Source of the DNA: Thiotrichales bacterium
Lineage (GTDB): Bacteria > Pseudomonadota > Gammaproteobacteria > UWMA-0217
Length of the DNA: 7,565 nt
Reading direction: 5' to 3'
Assembly: GCA_024763135.1 (NCBI GenBank)
Contig: JANTGD010000169.1
Span: 1-7,565, forward strand
Of this stretch, positions 1 through 6,474 are shown in pieces. Under the pieces are notes generated by a model that was given only the letters and a program-made list of their open reading frames with translations, did no database searches and had not been told where the DNA came from. Made by a program: the position numbers and the translations under genes. Numbering within the stretch: the stretch's first letter is position 1; every line of letters begins with the position of its first letter.

Positions 1-24
1 GACAACCCGATTTATTGACAGCCC

Positions 25-37
25 GCTGAGTCGTTAC
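25..37 (-). repeat. Lone copy of a 13-bp terminal-repeat motif (GTAACGACTCAGC on the minus strand)
   Basis: Read on the minus strand this stretch is GTAACGACTCAGC, identical to 13 of the 14 bases of the left terminal repeat of the element at 6481-6633. If it is the end of another member, the body of that element lies to the left, outside the window. The 24 bases inside it (1-24) do not resemble the interior of the other element, so it would be a different or diverged member. No target duplication can be checked here. A short motif shared by chance is possible, although 13 exact bases in a window of this size makes that unlikely. Confidence 0.5.
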
Positions 38-47
38 AAATCAAGAC

Positions 48-75
48 TGGATGCATTTACCACATCGGGCATCCA
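48..75 (-). terminator. Possible weak terminator hairpin after fabB
   Basis: A 7-bp perfect stem, TGGATGC pairing with GCATCCA, with a 14-base loop, lies 26 bases beyond the fabB stop codon in the direction of transcription. It is followed by GTCTTGATTTG rather than a clear run of T, so intrinsic termination would be weak. No other hairpin is visible between fabB and the window edge. Confidence 0.25.
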
Positions 76-101
76 CTGGTTTGTTGCAGAACGGTGCTTT
101 C

Positions 102-1319
102 CTAACTTTCGTACTTTTGAAACACCAGGCTGGCATTGGTGCCACCAAAGCCAAAGCTGTTGGACATAACGCGGGTAAGTGTCACGTCGTCGACACGCTC
201 GCGCACAATGGGGGCGCCTTCGGCTTCCGGATCCAGGTGTTCAATATTTGCCGATGCGGCAATAAAGCCTTCCTGCTGCATCAATAGCGCGTAGATGGCC
301 TCCTGTACACCGGCGGCGCCCAGCGAGTGCCCGGACAATGATTTGGTGGATGCGATGGGGGGGATATTGTCACCGAATGCCGTCTGTACGGCTTTGAGTT
401 CCTGGATATCCCCGGCTTTCGTACTGGTGCCATGTGCGTTGATGTAGTCAATGGTTCCTGGCACTGTGGACAGCGCTTGATGCATGCATCGTACAGCCCC
501 CTCTCCCGATGGGGCGACCATATCGTAACCGTCCGAAGTTGCGCCATATCCGACGATTTCTGCATAGATCGGTGCGCCACGGGCGAGCGCATGTTCGAGT
601 TCTTCGACTACCACGACTCCACCACCACCGGCGATGACAAATCCATCGCGATCGGCGTCGTAAGGGCGGGAGGCACGTTCGGGGGTGGCGTTGTATTGGG
701 TGGAAAGCGCGCCCATAGCGTCGAACAGTGAGCTGAGCGTCCAATGGACTTCTTCACCACCCCCAGCAAACACCCGGTCCTGTTTGCCCCATTGAATGAG
801 CTCATACGCATTTCCAATGCAATGCGCGCTGGTTGAGCAAGCGGATGAGATAGAATAGTTAACCCCGCGGATTTTAAATGGGGTCGCCAGACAGGCCGAT
901 ACCGTACTGGCCATGGTCTGGGTGACGCGATAGGGGCCAACGCGGCGAATGCCTTTTGCACGCAGAATGTCGGCCGCTTCGACCTGGCTGGAAGATGCCG
1001 CACCACCCGAGCCTGCAATTATCCCAGTGCGTTCATTGGATACTTCCGTTGGGCTCAGGTCAGCATCTTCAATTGCGCGTTGCATGGCGATGTAGGCATA
1101 AGCCGCTGCATTGCCCATAAAACGGAGCTGTTTGCGGTCGATGTGTGCTTTAAAATCAATGTCTGGTACACCTGCCACATGACTGCGCATTCCCATTTCT
1201 TGATAGTCTTCCTGAAATGTGATGCCGCTTTTGCCCGTTCGCAGGGATTCGGTAACGCTGGCTTTGTCGTTCCCCAGGCAGGAAACAATGCCCATTCCGG
1301 TGATGACTACTCGACGCAT
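102..1319 (-). CDS. fabB: 3-oxoacyl-[ACP] synthase I (beta-ketoacyl-ACP synthase I), FabB
   Basis: This 405-residue condensing enzyme joins malonyl-ACP to acyl-ACP in the cytoplasm. FabB is the isoform that elongates the cis-3-decenoyl-ACP made by FabA, so it is needed for unsaturated fatty acids. The thiolase-fold catalytic triad is complete: the nucleophile Cys161 in SSACSTSAHCIG, His296 in NAHGTSTKAGD and His331 in SGHSLGAAG, with the conserved Lys326 just before it. The start MRRVVITGMGIVSCLG is the classic FabB beginning, and the length fits the family (about 405). Only 17 bases separate it from the fabA stop, and a GGGGA sits upstream of the ATG, so the two are almost certainly cotranscribed from the fabA promoter. 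FabF is the paralogue it could be confused with, but the fabA neighbour and the lone N-terminal style favour FabB. Confidence 0.97.
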   Translation of the reverse strand: MRRVVITGMGIVSCLGNDKASVTESLRTGKSGITFQEDYQEMGMRSHVAGVPDIDFKAHIDRKQLRFMGNAAAYAYIAMQRAIEDADLSPTEVSNERTGIIAGSGGAASSSQVEAADILRAKGIRRVGPYRVTQTMASTVSACLATPFKIRGVNYSISSACSTSAHCIGNAYELIQWGKQDRVFAGGGEEVHWTLSSLFDAMGALSTQYNATPERASRPYDADRDGFVIAGGGGVVVVEELEHALARGAPIYAEIVGYGATSDGYDMVAPSGEGAVRCMHQALSTVPGTIDYINAHGTSTKAGDIQELKAVQTAFGDNIPPIASTKSLSGHSLGAAGVQEAIYALLMQQEGFIAASANIEHLDPEAEGAPIVRERVDDVTLTRVMSNSFGFGGTNASLVFQKYES

Positions 1320-1336
1320 AGCTTAGGTCCCCGGTT

Positions 1337-1852
1337 CTAAAAATTATCTGTAGAGGTAAATAATCCGACTTTCAGGTCTTTTGCGGTGTAGATGTCTCTG
1401 CCATCGACGCTCACGGTGGCGTCCGCGATCCCCATCACCAGCTTGCGCTGAATCAGGCGTTTTATATGCAAGTGGTAGGTGACGCAGTGTGCCGTTGGCA
1501 GAACCTGACCAAAGAATTTGACTTCACCTGATCCCAGCGCCCGTCCCCTCCCGGGATTTCCCATCCAACCAAGATAAAACCCAACCAATTGCCATAGCGC
1601 ATCAAGCCCGAGGCAGCCGGGCATGACGGGATCGGATTCAAAGTGGCAGGCAAAGAACCAAAGATCCGGATGAATGTCGAGTTCCGCGATGATTTCACCC
1701 TTACCATAGGTTCCGCCTTCCTCAGAAATCCGGGTGATGCGATCCATCATGAGCATATTGGGAAGAGGCAGGCGTGCGTTATTGGGGCCAAACAGCTTAC
1801 CGTGGCCGCAGTCCAGAAGCTCTTCGCGGGTGAAGGATTCTTGTTTGCTCAT
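1337..1852 (-). CDS. fabA: 3-hydroxydecanoyl-[ACP] dehydratase/isomerase, FabA
   Basis: FabA dehydrates 3-hydroxydecanoyl-ACP and isomerises trans-2- to cis-3-decenoyl-ACP, the branch point to unsaturated fatty acids in type II synthesis. The 171-residue protein matches the E. coli enzyme (172) nearly end to end. The hot-dog-fold active site is visible: His70 in WFFACHF and Asp84 in PGCLGLDALWQLVGFYLGW, at the same positions as in E. coli. Other family segments are LPLPNMLMMDR (28-38), GEVKFFGQVLPTA and YTAKDLKVGLF near the end. It is the first gene of a fabA-fabB operon. The ATG at 1850-1852 gives the canonical N terminus (MSKQESFTREEL), but the bases before it (ATCAACCATCTATC) contain no good Shine-Dalgarno sequence. 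I see no clear FabR, FadR or DesT operator, though such sites are hard to recognise by eye. Confidence 0.98.
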   Translation of the reverse strand: MSKQESFTREELLDCGHGKLFGPNNARLPLPNMLMMDRITRISEEGGTYGKGEIIAELDIHPDLWFFACHFESDPVMPGCLGLDALWQLVGFYLGWMGNPGRGRALGSGEVKFFGQVLPTAHCVTYHLHIKRLIQRKLVMGIADATVSVDGRDIYTAKDLKVGLFTSTDNF

Positions 1853-1877
1853 GATAGATGGTTGATGTCGAAGGCAA

Positions 1878-1907
1878 ATAAAACGCGCACTCTATTACAT
1901 TTGTCAA
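1878..1907 (-). promoter_or_regulatory. Predicted sigma70-type promoter of the fabA-fabB operon
   Basis: On the minus strand a perfect -35 hexamer TTGACA (1902-1907) is followed after 18 bases by TTTTAT (1878-1883), a 4/6 match to the -10 consensus. Transcription would start roughly at 1865-1871, giving a leader of about 15-20 bases before the fabA ATG at 1852. It is the only convincing promoter-like pair between fabA and the repeat cluster, and its position fits. Confidence 0.55.
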
Positions 1908-1912
1908 TAAAA

Positions 1913-1933
1913 GACACGTCCCAATTTGACCCC
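1913..1933. repeat. Possible fragment of a dispersed GACCCC-ended repeat
   Basis: The stretch from GACACGTCC through AATTTGACCCC resembles the short sequences that often flank REP-associated Y1 transposase (RAYT) genes in gammaproteobacteria, which typically end in ...GACCCC. This is recalled pattern knowledge and no transposase is present here. On the minus strand it also partly resembles the conserved box of the hairpin family (AAATTGGGACGTGT here, AAATTGGACGATGT at 7318-7342). It occurs once in the window, so it remains a weak call. Confidence 0.2.
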
Positions 1934-2038
1934 GCAGTGGGATTGCGCGTCGATATTCGATTCGAGCAGCTTTGCGGCTTAGGCCGGCGCAACCGCATTA
2001 TTCCGTCCCCGAAAGGTCTAAAAACCTGTTCGAGCCTA

Positions 2039-2155
2039 ACTCAGCGCTTTTGTGATGCTGCGTATCAAGGCGCAGTGCGCAGGCAATGGCAGCGTCCTTG
2101 GCAAGCACTTGTAACACCGAGGCGCGGCATCAAAGAATCGCCCGAAGGGTGGCCC
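2039..2155 (-). repeat. Hairpin repeat H1, inverted copy of H3
   Basis: This segment is the reverse complement of 4421-4536 with few differences. A 46-base block and a following 24-base block are identical between the two, separated by one substitution. It can fold on itself: GCGCTTTTGTGATGCTGCG at the left pairs imperfectly with the GCGCGGCATCAAAGAATCGC region at 2122-2141. A GCCCGAAGGG motif at 2140-2149 lies at its right end. In the same orientation H3 continues into the conserved box (4537-4563), but here the sequence diverges straight after CTGAGT, so the box is missing or badly decayed. It is non-coding DNA in the 500-bp gap upstream of fabA. Confidence 0.85.
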
Positions 2156-2229
2156 TGTCAGCATTCCTGAAATAAAGGAGGTGGCCATGACTATGATCAA
2201 GCCGAAGGGTGGCCCTGTCAGCATTCCTG
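2142..2229 (+). repeat. 28-bp direct repeat pair at exactly 60-bp spacing
   Basis: The 28 bases at 2142-2169, beginning CCGAAGGGTGGCCCTGTC, recur exactly at 2202-2229. The first copy ends hairpin H1 and the second opens hairpin H2, so the two elements are joined back to back through a duplicated segment. Between the copies lie 32 bases that include AAAGGAGGT (2174-2182) four bases before an ATG (2187), which looks like a translation start. The exact identity points to a recent duplication or to repeat insertion into a related target. Confidence 0.9.
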
Positions 2230-2338
2230 GCGTTGTTGAACGCCTTGGAAAGGGAACAACCATTCCCTGCGAAGTGCGCCGACCCAGGAATGCAGACAGG
2301 ATAACGGATCCCCGTCAGTTTAAACTGGACGATGTACT
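2202..2338 (+). repeat. Hairpin repeat H2 with conserved 3' box
   Basis: The outer stem pairs CCTGTCAGCATTCCTGG (2214-2230) with CCAGGAATGCAGACAGG (2284-2300), 16 of 17 bp. Inside are two perfect small hairpins: GGCGTT/AACGCC (2229-2244) and AGGGAA/TTCCCT (2251-2268). The core GGAACAACCAT (2253-2263) also occurs in H4 on the opposite strand. The conserved box follows at 2312-2338 and stops 14 bases from the lipoprotein stop codon. Two more copies of the box lie at 4537-4563 and 7318-7342, always next to the hairpin in this order. The element is convergent with the lipoprotein gene and may be transcribed as its 3' untranslated region. Confidence 0.8.
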
Positions 2339-2352
2339 CGTCTCGGAGGCTC

Positions 2353-3051
2353 TTAGGGGTTCGGAGTGGTTGCAGGCGTGGGTGGCGGCTGCTTAGCGGC
2401 TTCCAATTCCTTGGAAAGCTCGTCGAGCCCTTGATTGAAATTCTCCAGGGCGGCACCCAGGCCTTGAGAGAGCAGTTCCCCAAACTGCCGCCCCAGCTCC
2501 TCCGCCTTGCCTTGGCTATTGAGTCGCTCCAGCTCCTGCTTTAACGTGGGCAAGCCTTTTTGCAACCCGCTGAGAAACTCGGTCATCCCGCTACTGATGG
2601 CGGCATTGATCTCTTGCCCCACCTCGGCAAGATTGCCGGTCACTGATTTCATCATGAGCTCTATGGAGGCGGCCACCATGGAGTCAACGCTCTGTTGTCC
2701 ATCCACTTTCCAGGCTTTGTCCTGGCGTATCAAGAAGGTGGTGATGGCGACCCGTGTTTCTTGGCCGTCTACCTTGCCGATTAAAATGGTGGGGACCTCC
2801 GCCTTTTTGCCATCAGCGCTTAGGTGGGCAGCACCGGCTTCAACGCCTACCAGATTGCCATCTTTATTGCTGAGCAATTCGGGGTTGCCAAGTGTGTTTG
2901 GCGCCAGCAATCTGCGTACAGTTGTACTGTCGTTGTGAATCACTGCCTGCCAAAACTGTTGGGTGGTTTCTTCAGGTGATGCTTGGGGTGCGCAGCCCGC
3001 GAAAAGCACGCTGAGGATGAGAGATATGTAAATTGTATAAAGTGCTTTCAT
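2353..3051 (-). CDS. Predicted outer-membrane lipoprotein with NTF2-like (DUF4878-type) region, function unknown
   Basis: I do not recognise a named gene. Starting at the ATG at 3049-3051, the 232-residue product opens with a clear lipoprotein signal, MKALYTIYISLILSVLFAGC, with lipobox LFAGC and acylated Cys20. Ala at +2 predicts transfer to the outer membrane. An in-frame GTG five codons upstream would also be possible but places charged residues less typically. Residues about 25-120 (SPEETTQQFWQAVIHNDSTTVRRLL, then beta-rich sequence including VAITTFLIRQDKAWKVDG) look like the small NTF2-like/DUF4878 fold found in many lipoproteins. The C-terminal half is helical and rich in L, E, Q and G (ELERLNSQGKAEELGRQFGELLSQGLG), ending in a Pro/Thr tail. 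It lies 75 bp after sprT and could be read through from it, since I see no strong promoter. The fold assignment is an inference. Confidence 0.8.
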   Translation of the reverse strand: MKALYTIYISLILSVLFAGCAPQASPEETTQQFWQAVIHNDSTTVRRLLAPNTLGNPELLSNKDGNLVGVEAGAAHLSADGKKAEVPTILIGKVDGQETRVAITTFLIRQDKAWKVDGQQSVDSMVAASIELMMKSVTGNLAEVGQEINAAISSGMTEFLSGLQKGLPTLKQELERLNSQGKAEELGRQFGELLSQGLGAALENFNQGLDELSKELEAAKQPPPTPATTPNP

Positions 3052-3126
3052 AAGCCGGGTTTCCACTGTTGGTCGAACAAATTTTTCGCGGCGAGGGATT
3101 AAAGTAATGGCACAAAGCGATTATTT

Positions 3127-3651
3127 CTAGGGGGTAGGGCGCAGGGTCTGACCGCAGCGCCGACAGATATAGCGGGCCCCCCGGAGCACCCGATGGTGGC
3201 GTGTTGCACTCAATTCAACGGTGCCACAGTCGCATTGATAGCTAAAGCGCTGCTGACGACGCACCGGTACATTGTCCAATGGCGTTGTGTGCGTGGCCCG
3301 TGGATGGTCGATGCCAAACAAACCCATGATCTCGCGCCACTCGGGGCCGTGCGGTTTGCAGCGGCGATTGGGGTATAACCCGTCCACCACAAAATGAGCC
3401 ACCTCATGGGGCACCACTTCGTCGAGCCCCTGTTGAGGATAGCGGAGAAACAAGTGAGGATTGTAGCGGATGCGCCGCTGTGTCCCTCTTCGACTGAAGT
3501 ATCCCCAGGCCGATCCGTGTACATCGAAATAAATTTCCACCTTCGGCAATTTATGGCCGATAGTGTGCTCGGCTTTTACGATCAAGGTACGCGTGTGCTG
3601 GGTGATCTGCTGAGTCTGACGGTTGGAGAGTTGCAACTGAGACCTTGTCAT
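3127..3651 (-). CDS. sprT: SprT family zinc metalloprotease-like protein
   Basis: The 174-residue protein has the SprT/Spartan-type layout. A metzincin-like zinc site HEVAH (His82, Glu83, His86) is followed by a third ligand candidate, His101 in CKPHGPEWREIM. A C-terminal zinc ribbon has Cys140, Cys142, Cys163 and Cys166. E. coli SprT is of similar length (about 165). Eukaryotic relatives (SPRTN) cut DNA-protein crosslinks, while the bacterial role is poorly defined, so the substrate is unknown. It starts six bases after the exeB stop with no obvious Shine-Dalgarno sequence, suggesting translational coupling to exeB. No signal peptide is present, so it should be cytoplasmic. Confidence 0.92.
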   Translation of the reverse strand: MTRSQLQLSNRQTQQITQHTRTLIVKAEHTIGHKLPKVEIYFDVHGSAWGYFSRRGTQRRIRYNPHLFLRYPQQGLDEVVPHEVAHFVVDGLYPNRRCKPHGPEWREIMGLFGIDHPRATHTTPLDNVPVRRQQRFSYQCDCGTVELSATRHHRVLRGARYICRRCGQTLRPTP

Positions 3652-3657
3652 GACGAT

Positions 3658-4380
3658 TTAGGGGGTGGGTTTCAATAGGGCTTCGGCGCCGTCGTTCTCA
3701 ATGAGGACGCCTTGAGGGAGGATCCGTTTCAGGCGCAGCTGCGTATTCTCGAGAATATCGCCTTCTCGGTATTTTTGCATATTGATCAGAGCAAAACTGC
3801 GGGATGCGGGCTCGCGCACCACGATGGCATTGATTTCGTAGCCACTGAACGCGTCACGGATGCGCGCATCCCCCATGGGCTGTTGTGCCGGGGACAGTGT
3901 ATTGTTATCAATTGCCAGGGGTGGGTTGGTTCCTGTGCGAGACGCGGCGGGTTCGGCGGGCTTAGGTGCAGCTCGCGGCGCACTTGGTTTGGACGTCTGC
4001 GATGGGGCTACAGAGGCCTCTTGGACCAAGGAAGCCAGCGTCTGGTTCGGAGTGGCATCGGGCGATTGCACCCCGGCCGGTGAAAGGATGGCATGCTGTG
4101 ACGCGTCCACCGGTGTTGGTTTGTGTTGAGGGGTGTCGACGGAAAGCATAGCGGTATTGTCGTGTAGGGCGTTCTGCGAGGCCGGCGGGACAGATTGAGA
4201 GGGGCGCAGCAACAGTGCGAGTACGATGAGATTGAGCGCAGCCAGGGCGATGATCAGCCAGAACAAGCCACGGTATTTTTGCTGGCCCGGTGATTTGACA
4301 TAGAGAATACCTGTTGGGGCAGTTGCGCCCTGACGGCGTTCTTCTTCGGAGCGTTTGAGTGCATCGAGAATCAAAGACAT
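3658..4380 (-). CDS. exeB: General secretion pathway protein B (ExeB/GspB)
   Basis: ExeB/GspB is the partner of the ATPase ExeA. In Aeromonas the complex helps assemble the type II secretin in the outer membrane through the peptidoglycan. The 240-residue protein opens with MSLILDALKRSEEERRQG, the characteristic cytoplasmic start of GspB proteins. It has one membrane segment at about residues 39-58 (LFWLIIALAALNLIVLALLL) and a long Pro/Ala/Ser/Thr-rich linker (about 60-165) crossing the periplasm. The compact C-terminal T2SSB domain (about 173-240) contains SGYEINAIVVREPASRSFALIN and GDILENTQLRLKRILPQGVLIENDG. It lies downstream of exeA, but 273 bp and a repeat element separate them, and the upstream AGAAAAG is only a modest ribosome binding site. 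The other type II secretion genes are not in the window. Confidence 0.92.
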   Translation of the reverse strand: MSLILDALKRSEEERRQGATAPTGILYVKSPGQQKYRGLFWLIIALAALNLIVLALLLRPSQSVPPASQNALHDNTAMLSVDTPQHKPTPVDASQHAILSPAGVQSPDATPNQTLASLVQEASVAPSQTSKPSAPRAAPKPAEPAASRTGTNPPLAIDNNTLSPAQQPMGDARIRDAFSGYEINAIVVREPASRSFALINMQKYREGDILENTQLRLKRILPQGVLIENDGAEALLKPTP

Positions 4381-4420
4381 GGGGCGCTTTTCTGTGGGTT
4401 GTGTGTGATCAACGGGGGAT

Positions 4421-4563
4421 GGGCGACCCTTCGGGCGCTTCAGTGATGCTACGCCTCGGTGTTACAGTGCTTGCCAAGGACGCTGCCATTGCCTGCGCAC
4501 TGCGCCTTGATGCGCAGCATCACAAAAGCGCTGAGTCCGTCATTTTAAGCTAGACGATGTACT
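4421..4563 (+). repeat. Hairpin repeat H3 with conserved box, between exeA and exeB
   Basis: The hairpin body at 4421-4536 is an inverted copy of H1 (2039-2155). Its outer arms, GCGCTTCAGTGATGCTACG (4435-4453) and CGCAGCATCACAAAAGCGC (4513-4531), pair imperfectly. The CCCTTCGGGC motif (4428-4437) is at its left end. The box CCGTCATTTTAAGCTAGACG and seven further bases (4537-4563) follows immediately and faces the exeA 3' end, 90 bp away. The core GGACGCTGCCATTGCCTGCG aligns with the H2 core GGAACAACCATTCCCTGCG, which places H3 in the same family. It sits inside what is normally a tightly packed exeAB operon, so exeA-exeB transcripts would carry the whole structure. Confidence 0.85.
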
Positions 4564-4653
4564 ATTGCTTTTTTCTCCAGCATCGATTCGGTGGCGCAAG
4601 GTGATGGCATCGTCTTACGCGTGGATACTATCAGTCTGGTTCATGGATGGGTA

Positions 4654-6375
4654 CTACGGCTGGGACGCATGGAGCGTGGGCGTCGCTGCGTCGGCCGTCG
4701 CACCTTCGAGTGTAATCAGCGTGAGTTCGCCCGCAATGCCATCGGGAATCAGGCCAGCATGACGCTGAAACGCCTGTACCTGCGCTTTTAAGGCCGCATC
4801 GTACCTTGTTGCTGCGGAGGTCGCTGTGGTGACCACGGTCTCCGCAGGTACAGCAGCTGCCAATTTGTCGGCGAGCCAGGCGACCGCTGAACCGGTATCA
4901 CCCGGCACCAGCTTCGATGAGCCGTTGGGAGCGAGCTGCCAGATCATCAAATACCGCCCTCCCCAAAGGTTGGCGAGATCGCCCCGTTGAATTTGCCAAC
5001 GCTTGGCTCCGGAGACAAGCGTAGCGTAACTGCTATTGAGACTGGTGAGCAGAACCTGCCGGATTATGCCAGGCTGGTTTTCGATTTCCAGGATCGCCGG
5101 TAGGTTGAATTGCCCGAGCATGTCGAGTGTACCCTGAGCATAGCGACACTGGAAACCCTGAGTGGGCAGGCGGAGACACCATTGGCGGGGCGCATCCGCT
5201 GGGTTGGGCAGGCCCCAAAGTTTCGATAATGGCGATAACGCCCGCTGCAAGGTAGCCTCGCGCAATGCATCTTGTAAGCTGTCTGGATCGAGCAGGGGAA
5301 TGCTCGCGAATCTGGCTTCCGGTTGCTCTGCATCCGCCGACTCCTGTAAAAGTTTGAGATAGGCGGGCGTGTCCATTGTCAGAGCGGGTGGTGGTGCTGT
5401 GATGTCGGACGCGAGTGTGGCGCGCTGCTGTTGCCACCACCAAAAGCCAGCTAAAATTAAGGTAAACAACAGCGCCGCAGGAAGCGCTCGTTTACGGGAA
5501 TTCGTTGGCGCGGGTGCTTCTTGAAGCCGGGTTGGATTGCTCCCTAGTACCTCCCGTGCGGCGAGGGTGATAAGCGGGGCATCGACATGCTCTTGCTGAC
5601 GTGCGAACGCCCCCATAAGTGCACGATCACAAATCAGGTTGATCAGCCGCGGATAGCCTTGTGTTTGCTGAAACAGGCGTTTGCAGGCGCGTGGGGTAAA
5701 GAGCATCCGTGGCTGGCCTGCTACTGTGAGCCGGTGTCGCACATAGGCTGTAACGTCGTGCTTCGAGAGTGCTTGAAGATGGTAACGGGCGGTGATGCGT
5801 TGATCGAGCTGCCGCAGACCTGGGTGGGAGAGCAGTGCCCGCAATTCAGGTTGGCCCACGAGTATCAGCTTCAGGAGCTTTTTCTGCTCGGTTTCTAGGT
5901 TGGTCAGGAGGCGGACTAGTTCAAGGGTTTCGAAACTCAGGTTTTGCGCCTCATCGATGACCACAATGGCCTGCTGTCCCTGGGCATGACAAGCAAGCAG
6001 GAACGCATTCAAAATGTCGAATAATTGTTTGCGTCCGCTGGAGAAGGGTTGGGTAGGTAGTGCACCTGTCTTCTGAGGCTTGTCAATGGCACCGAATTCC
6101 TCACAGATGGCTGTGAGTAATTCCTCCGGGCTCAACATCGGGTTGAAAATGAGCGCAAACAAATTCTCCGCGGGCGCCTGTTCCAATAAGCTGCGGCATA
6201 GTAGAGTCTTACCCGTTCCAACCTCGCCACTGAGCACAATAAAGCTGCTGCCTTCATCGGTGCTATAGAGCAAATGGGCAAGCGCCTCCTGATGCTTTTC
6301 ACTCAAATAGAGGAAGCTGGGATCAGGGGTAATCGTGAACGGTTTGCGCGTGAAAGCGAAAAAATGCTGATACAT
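4654..6375 (-). CDS. exeA: General secretion pathway ATPase ExeA/GspA with peptidoglycan-binding tail
   Basis: ExeA is an inner-membrane AAA+ ATPase that, with ExeB, remodels or binds peptidoglycan so the type II secretin can assemble. The order of parts in the 573 residues fits the family. The start MYQHFFAFTRKPFTITPDPSF is typical. Walker A is GEVGTGKT (50-57), Walker B is VVIDEAQNL (138-146), sensor-1 region is LILVGQPEL (170-178) and GYPRLINLICDRAL is at 240-253. One membrane segment lies at about 298-314 (LPAALLFTLILAGFWWW). A periplasmic region resembling a degenerate C39-type peptidase domain spans about 330-490. A PG_binding_1-like motif at about 523-558 (RYDAALKAQVQAFQRHAGLIPDGIAGELTLITL) is followed by a short tail. 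No good Shine-Dalgarno sequence precedes the ATG at 6373-6375, but the start fits homologues. It is divergent from pdxH. Confidence 0.94.
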   Translation of the reverse strand: MYQHFFAFTRKPFTITPDPSFLYLSEKHQEALAHLLYSTDEGSSFIVLSGEVGTGKTLLCRSLLEQAPAENLFALIFNPMLSPEELLTAICEEFGAIDKPQKTGALPTQPFSSGRKQLFDILNAFLLACHAQGQQAIVVIDEAQNLSFETLELVRLLTNLETEQKKLLKLILVGQPELRALLSHPGLRQLDQRITARYHLQALSKHDVTAYVRHRLTVAGQPRMLFTPRACKRLFQQTQGYPRLINLICDRALMGAFARQQEHVDAPLITLAAREVLGSNPTRLQEAPAPTNSRKRALPAALLFTLILAGFWWWQQQRATLASDITAPPPALTMDTPAYLKLLQESADAEQPEARFASIPLLDPDSLQDALREATLQRALSPLSKLWGLPNPADAPRQWCLRLPTQGFQCRYAQGTLDMLGQFNLPAILEIENQPGIIRQVLLTSLNSSYATLVSGAKRWQIQRGDLANLWGGRYLMIWQLAPNGSSKLVPGDTGSAVAWLADKLAAAVPAETVVTTATSAATRYDAALKAQVQAFQRHAGLIPDGIAGELTLITLEGATADAATPTLHASQP

Positions 6376-6474
6376 CCAGGTAGGAACAGGGAGTCCGGGC
6401 GATCCTCCATATTAGCAACATTAGCGACCCGAAGTGACAAAGTAACAGCGGCGTAACCCAATTCGGAGTGCTAC

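Noticed and set aside
432..731. Plus-strand and minus-strand alternative frames within fabB (also 281-592 and 608-1018)
   Set aside because: They are shadow frames of the high-confidence fabB gene and show low-complexity, Arg/Ser/Pro-rich translations with no domain.
2033..2155. attC-like integron recombination site (GCCTAAC at 2034-2040 followed by a long hairpin)
   Set aside because: No matching GTTRRRY core at the other end, the other three copies lack the motif, and no cassette-like array or integrase is present.
1643..2170. Plus-strand frame of 175 codons across the fabA 5' end and the repeat region
   Set aside because: About 210 bp is antisense to fabA and the rest crosses the fabA promoter and H1. 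No plausible start signal or protein family features.
2142..2229. CRISPR-like repeat-spacer pair (28-bp repeats, 32-bp spacer)
   Set aside because: Only two repeats, one spacer and no cas genes. The repeats are the ends of two hairpin elements, and the spacer contains a ribosome binding site and ATG.
2214..2300. H2, H3 and H4 as ordinary intrinsic terminators
   Set aside because: The stems are long and interrupted, and none is followed by a run of T on the strand of the upstream gene. They might still influence 3' ends, but the standard terminator pattern is absent.
2181..2396. Plus-strand frame of 71 codons starting at GTG 2181 or ATG 2187, with a good ribosome binding site
   Set aside because: It is made of the 28-bp repeat, the H2 hairpin and the box, and its 3' part is antisense to the lipoprotein gene. 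No recognisable domain. Kept as a finding, not called as a gene.
5033..5898. Open frames on both strands inside exeA
   Set aside because: The exeA frame carries intact Walker motifs, membrane segment and peptidoglycan-binding motif. The other frames have no such features.
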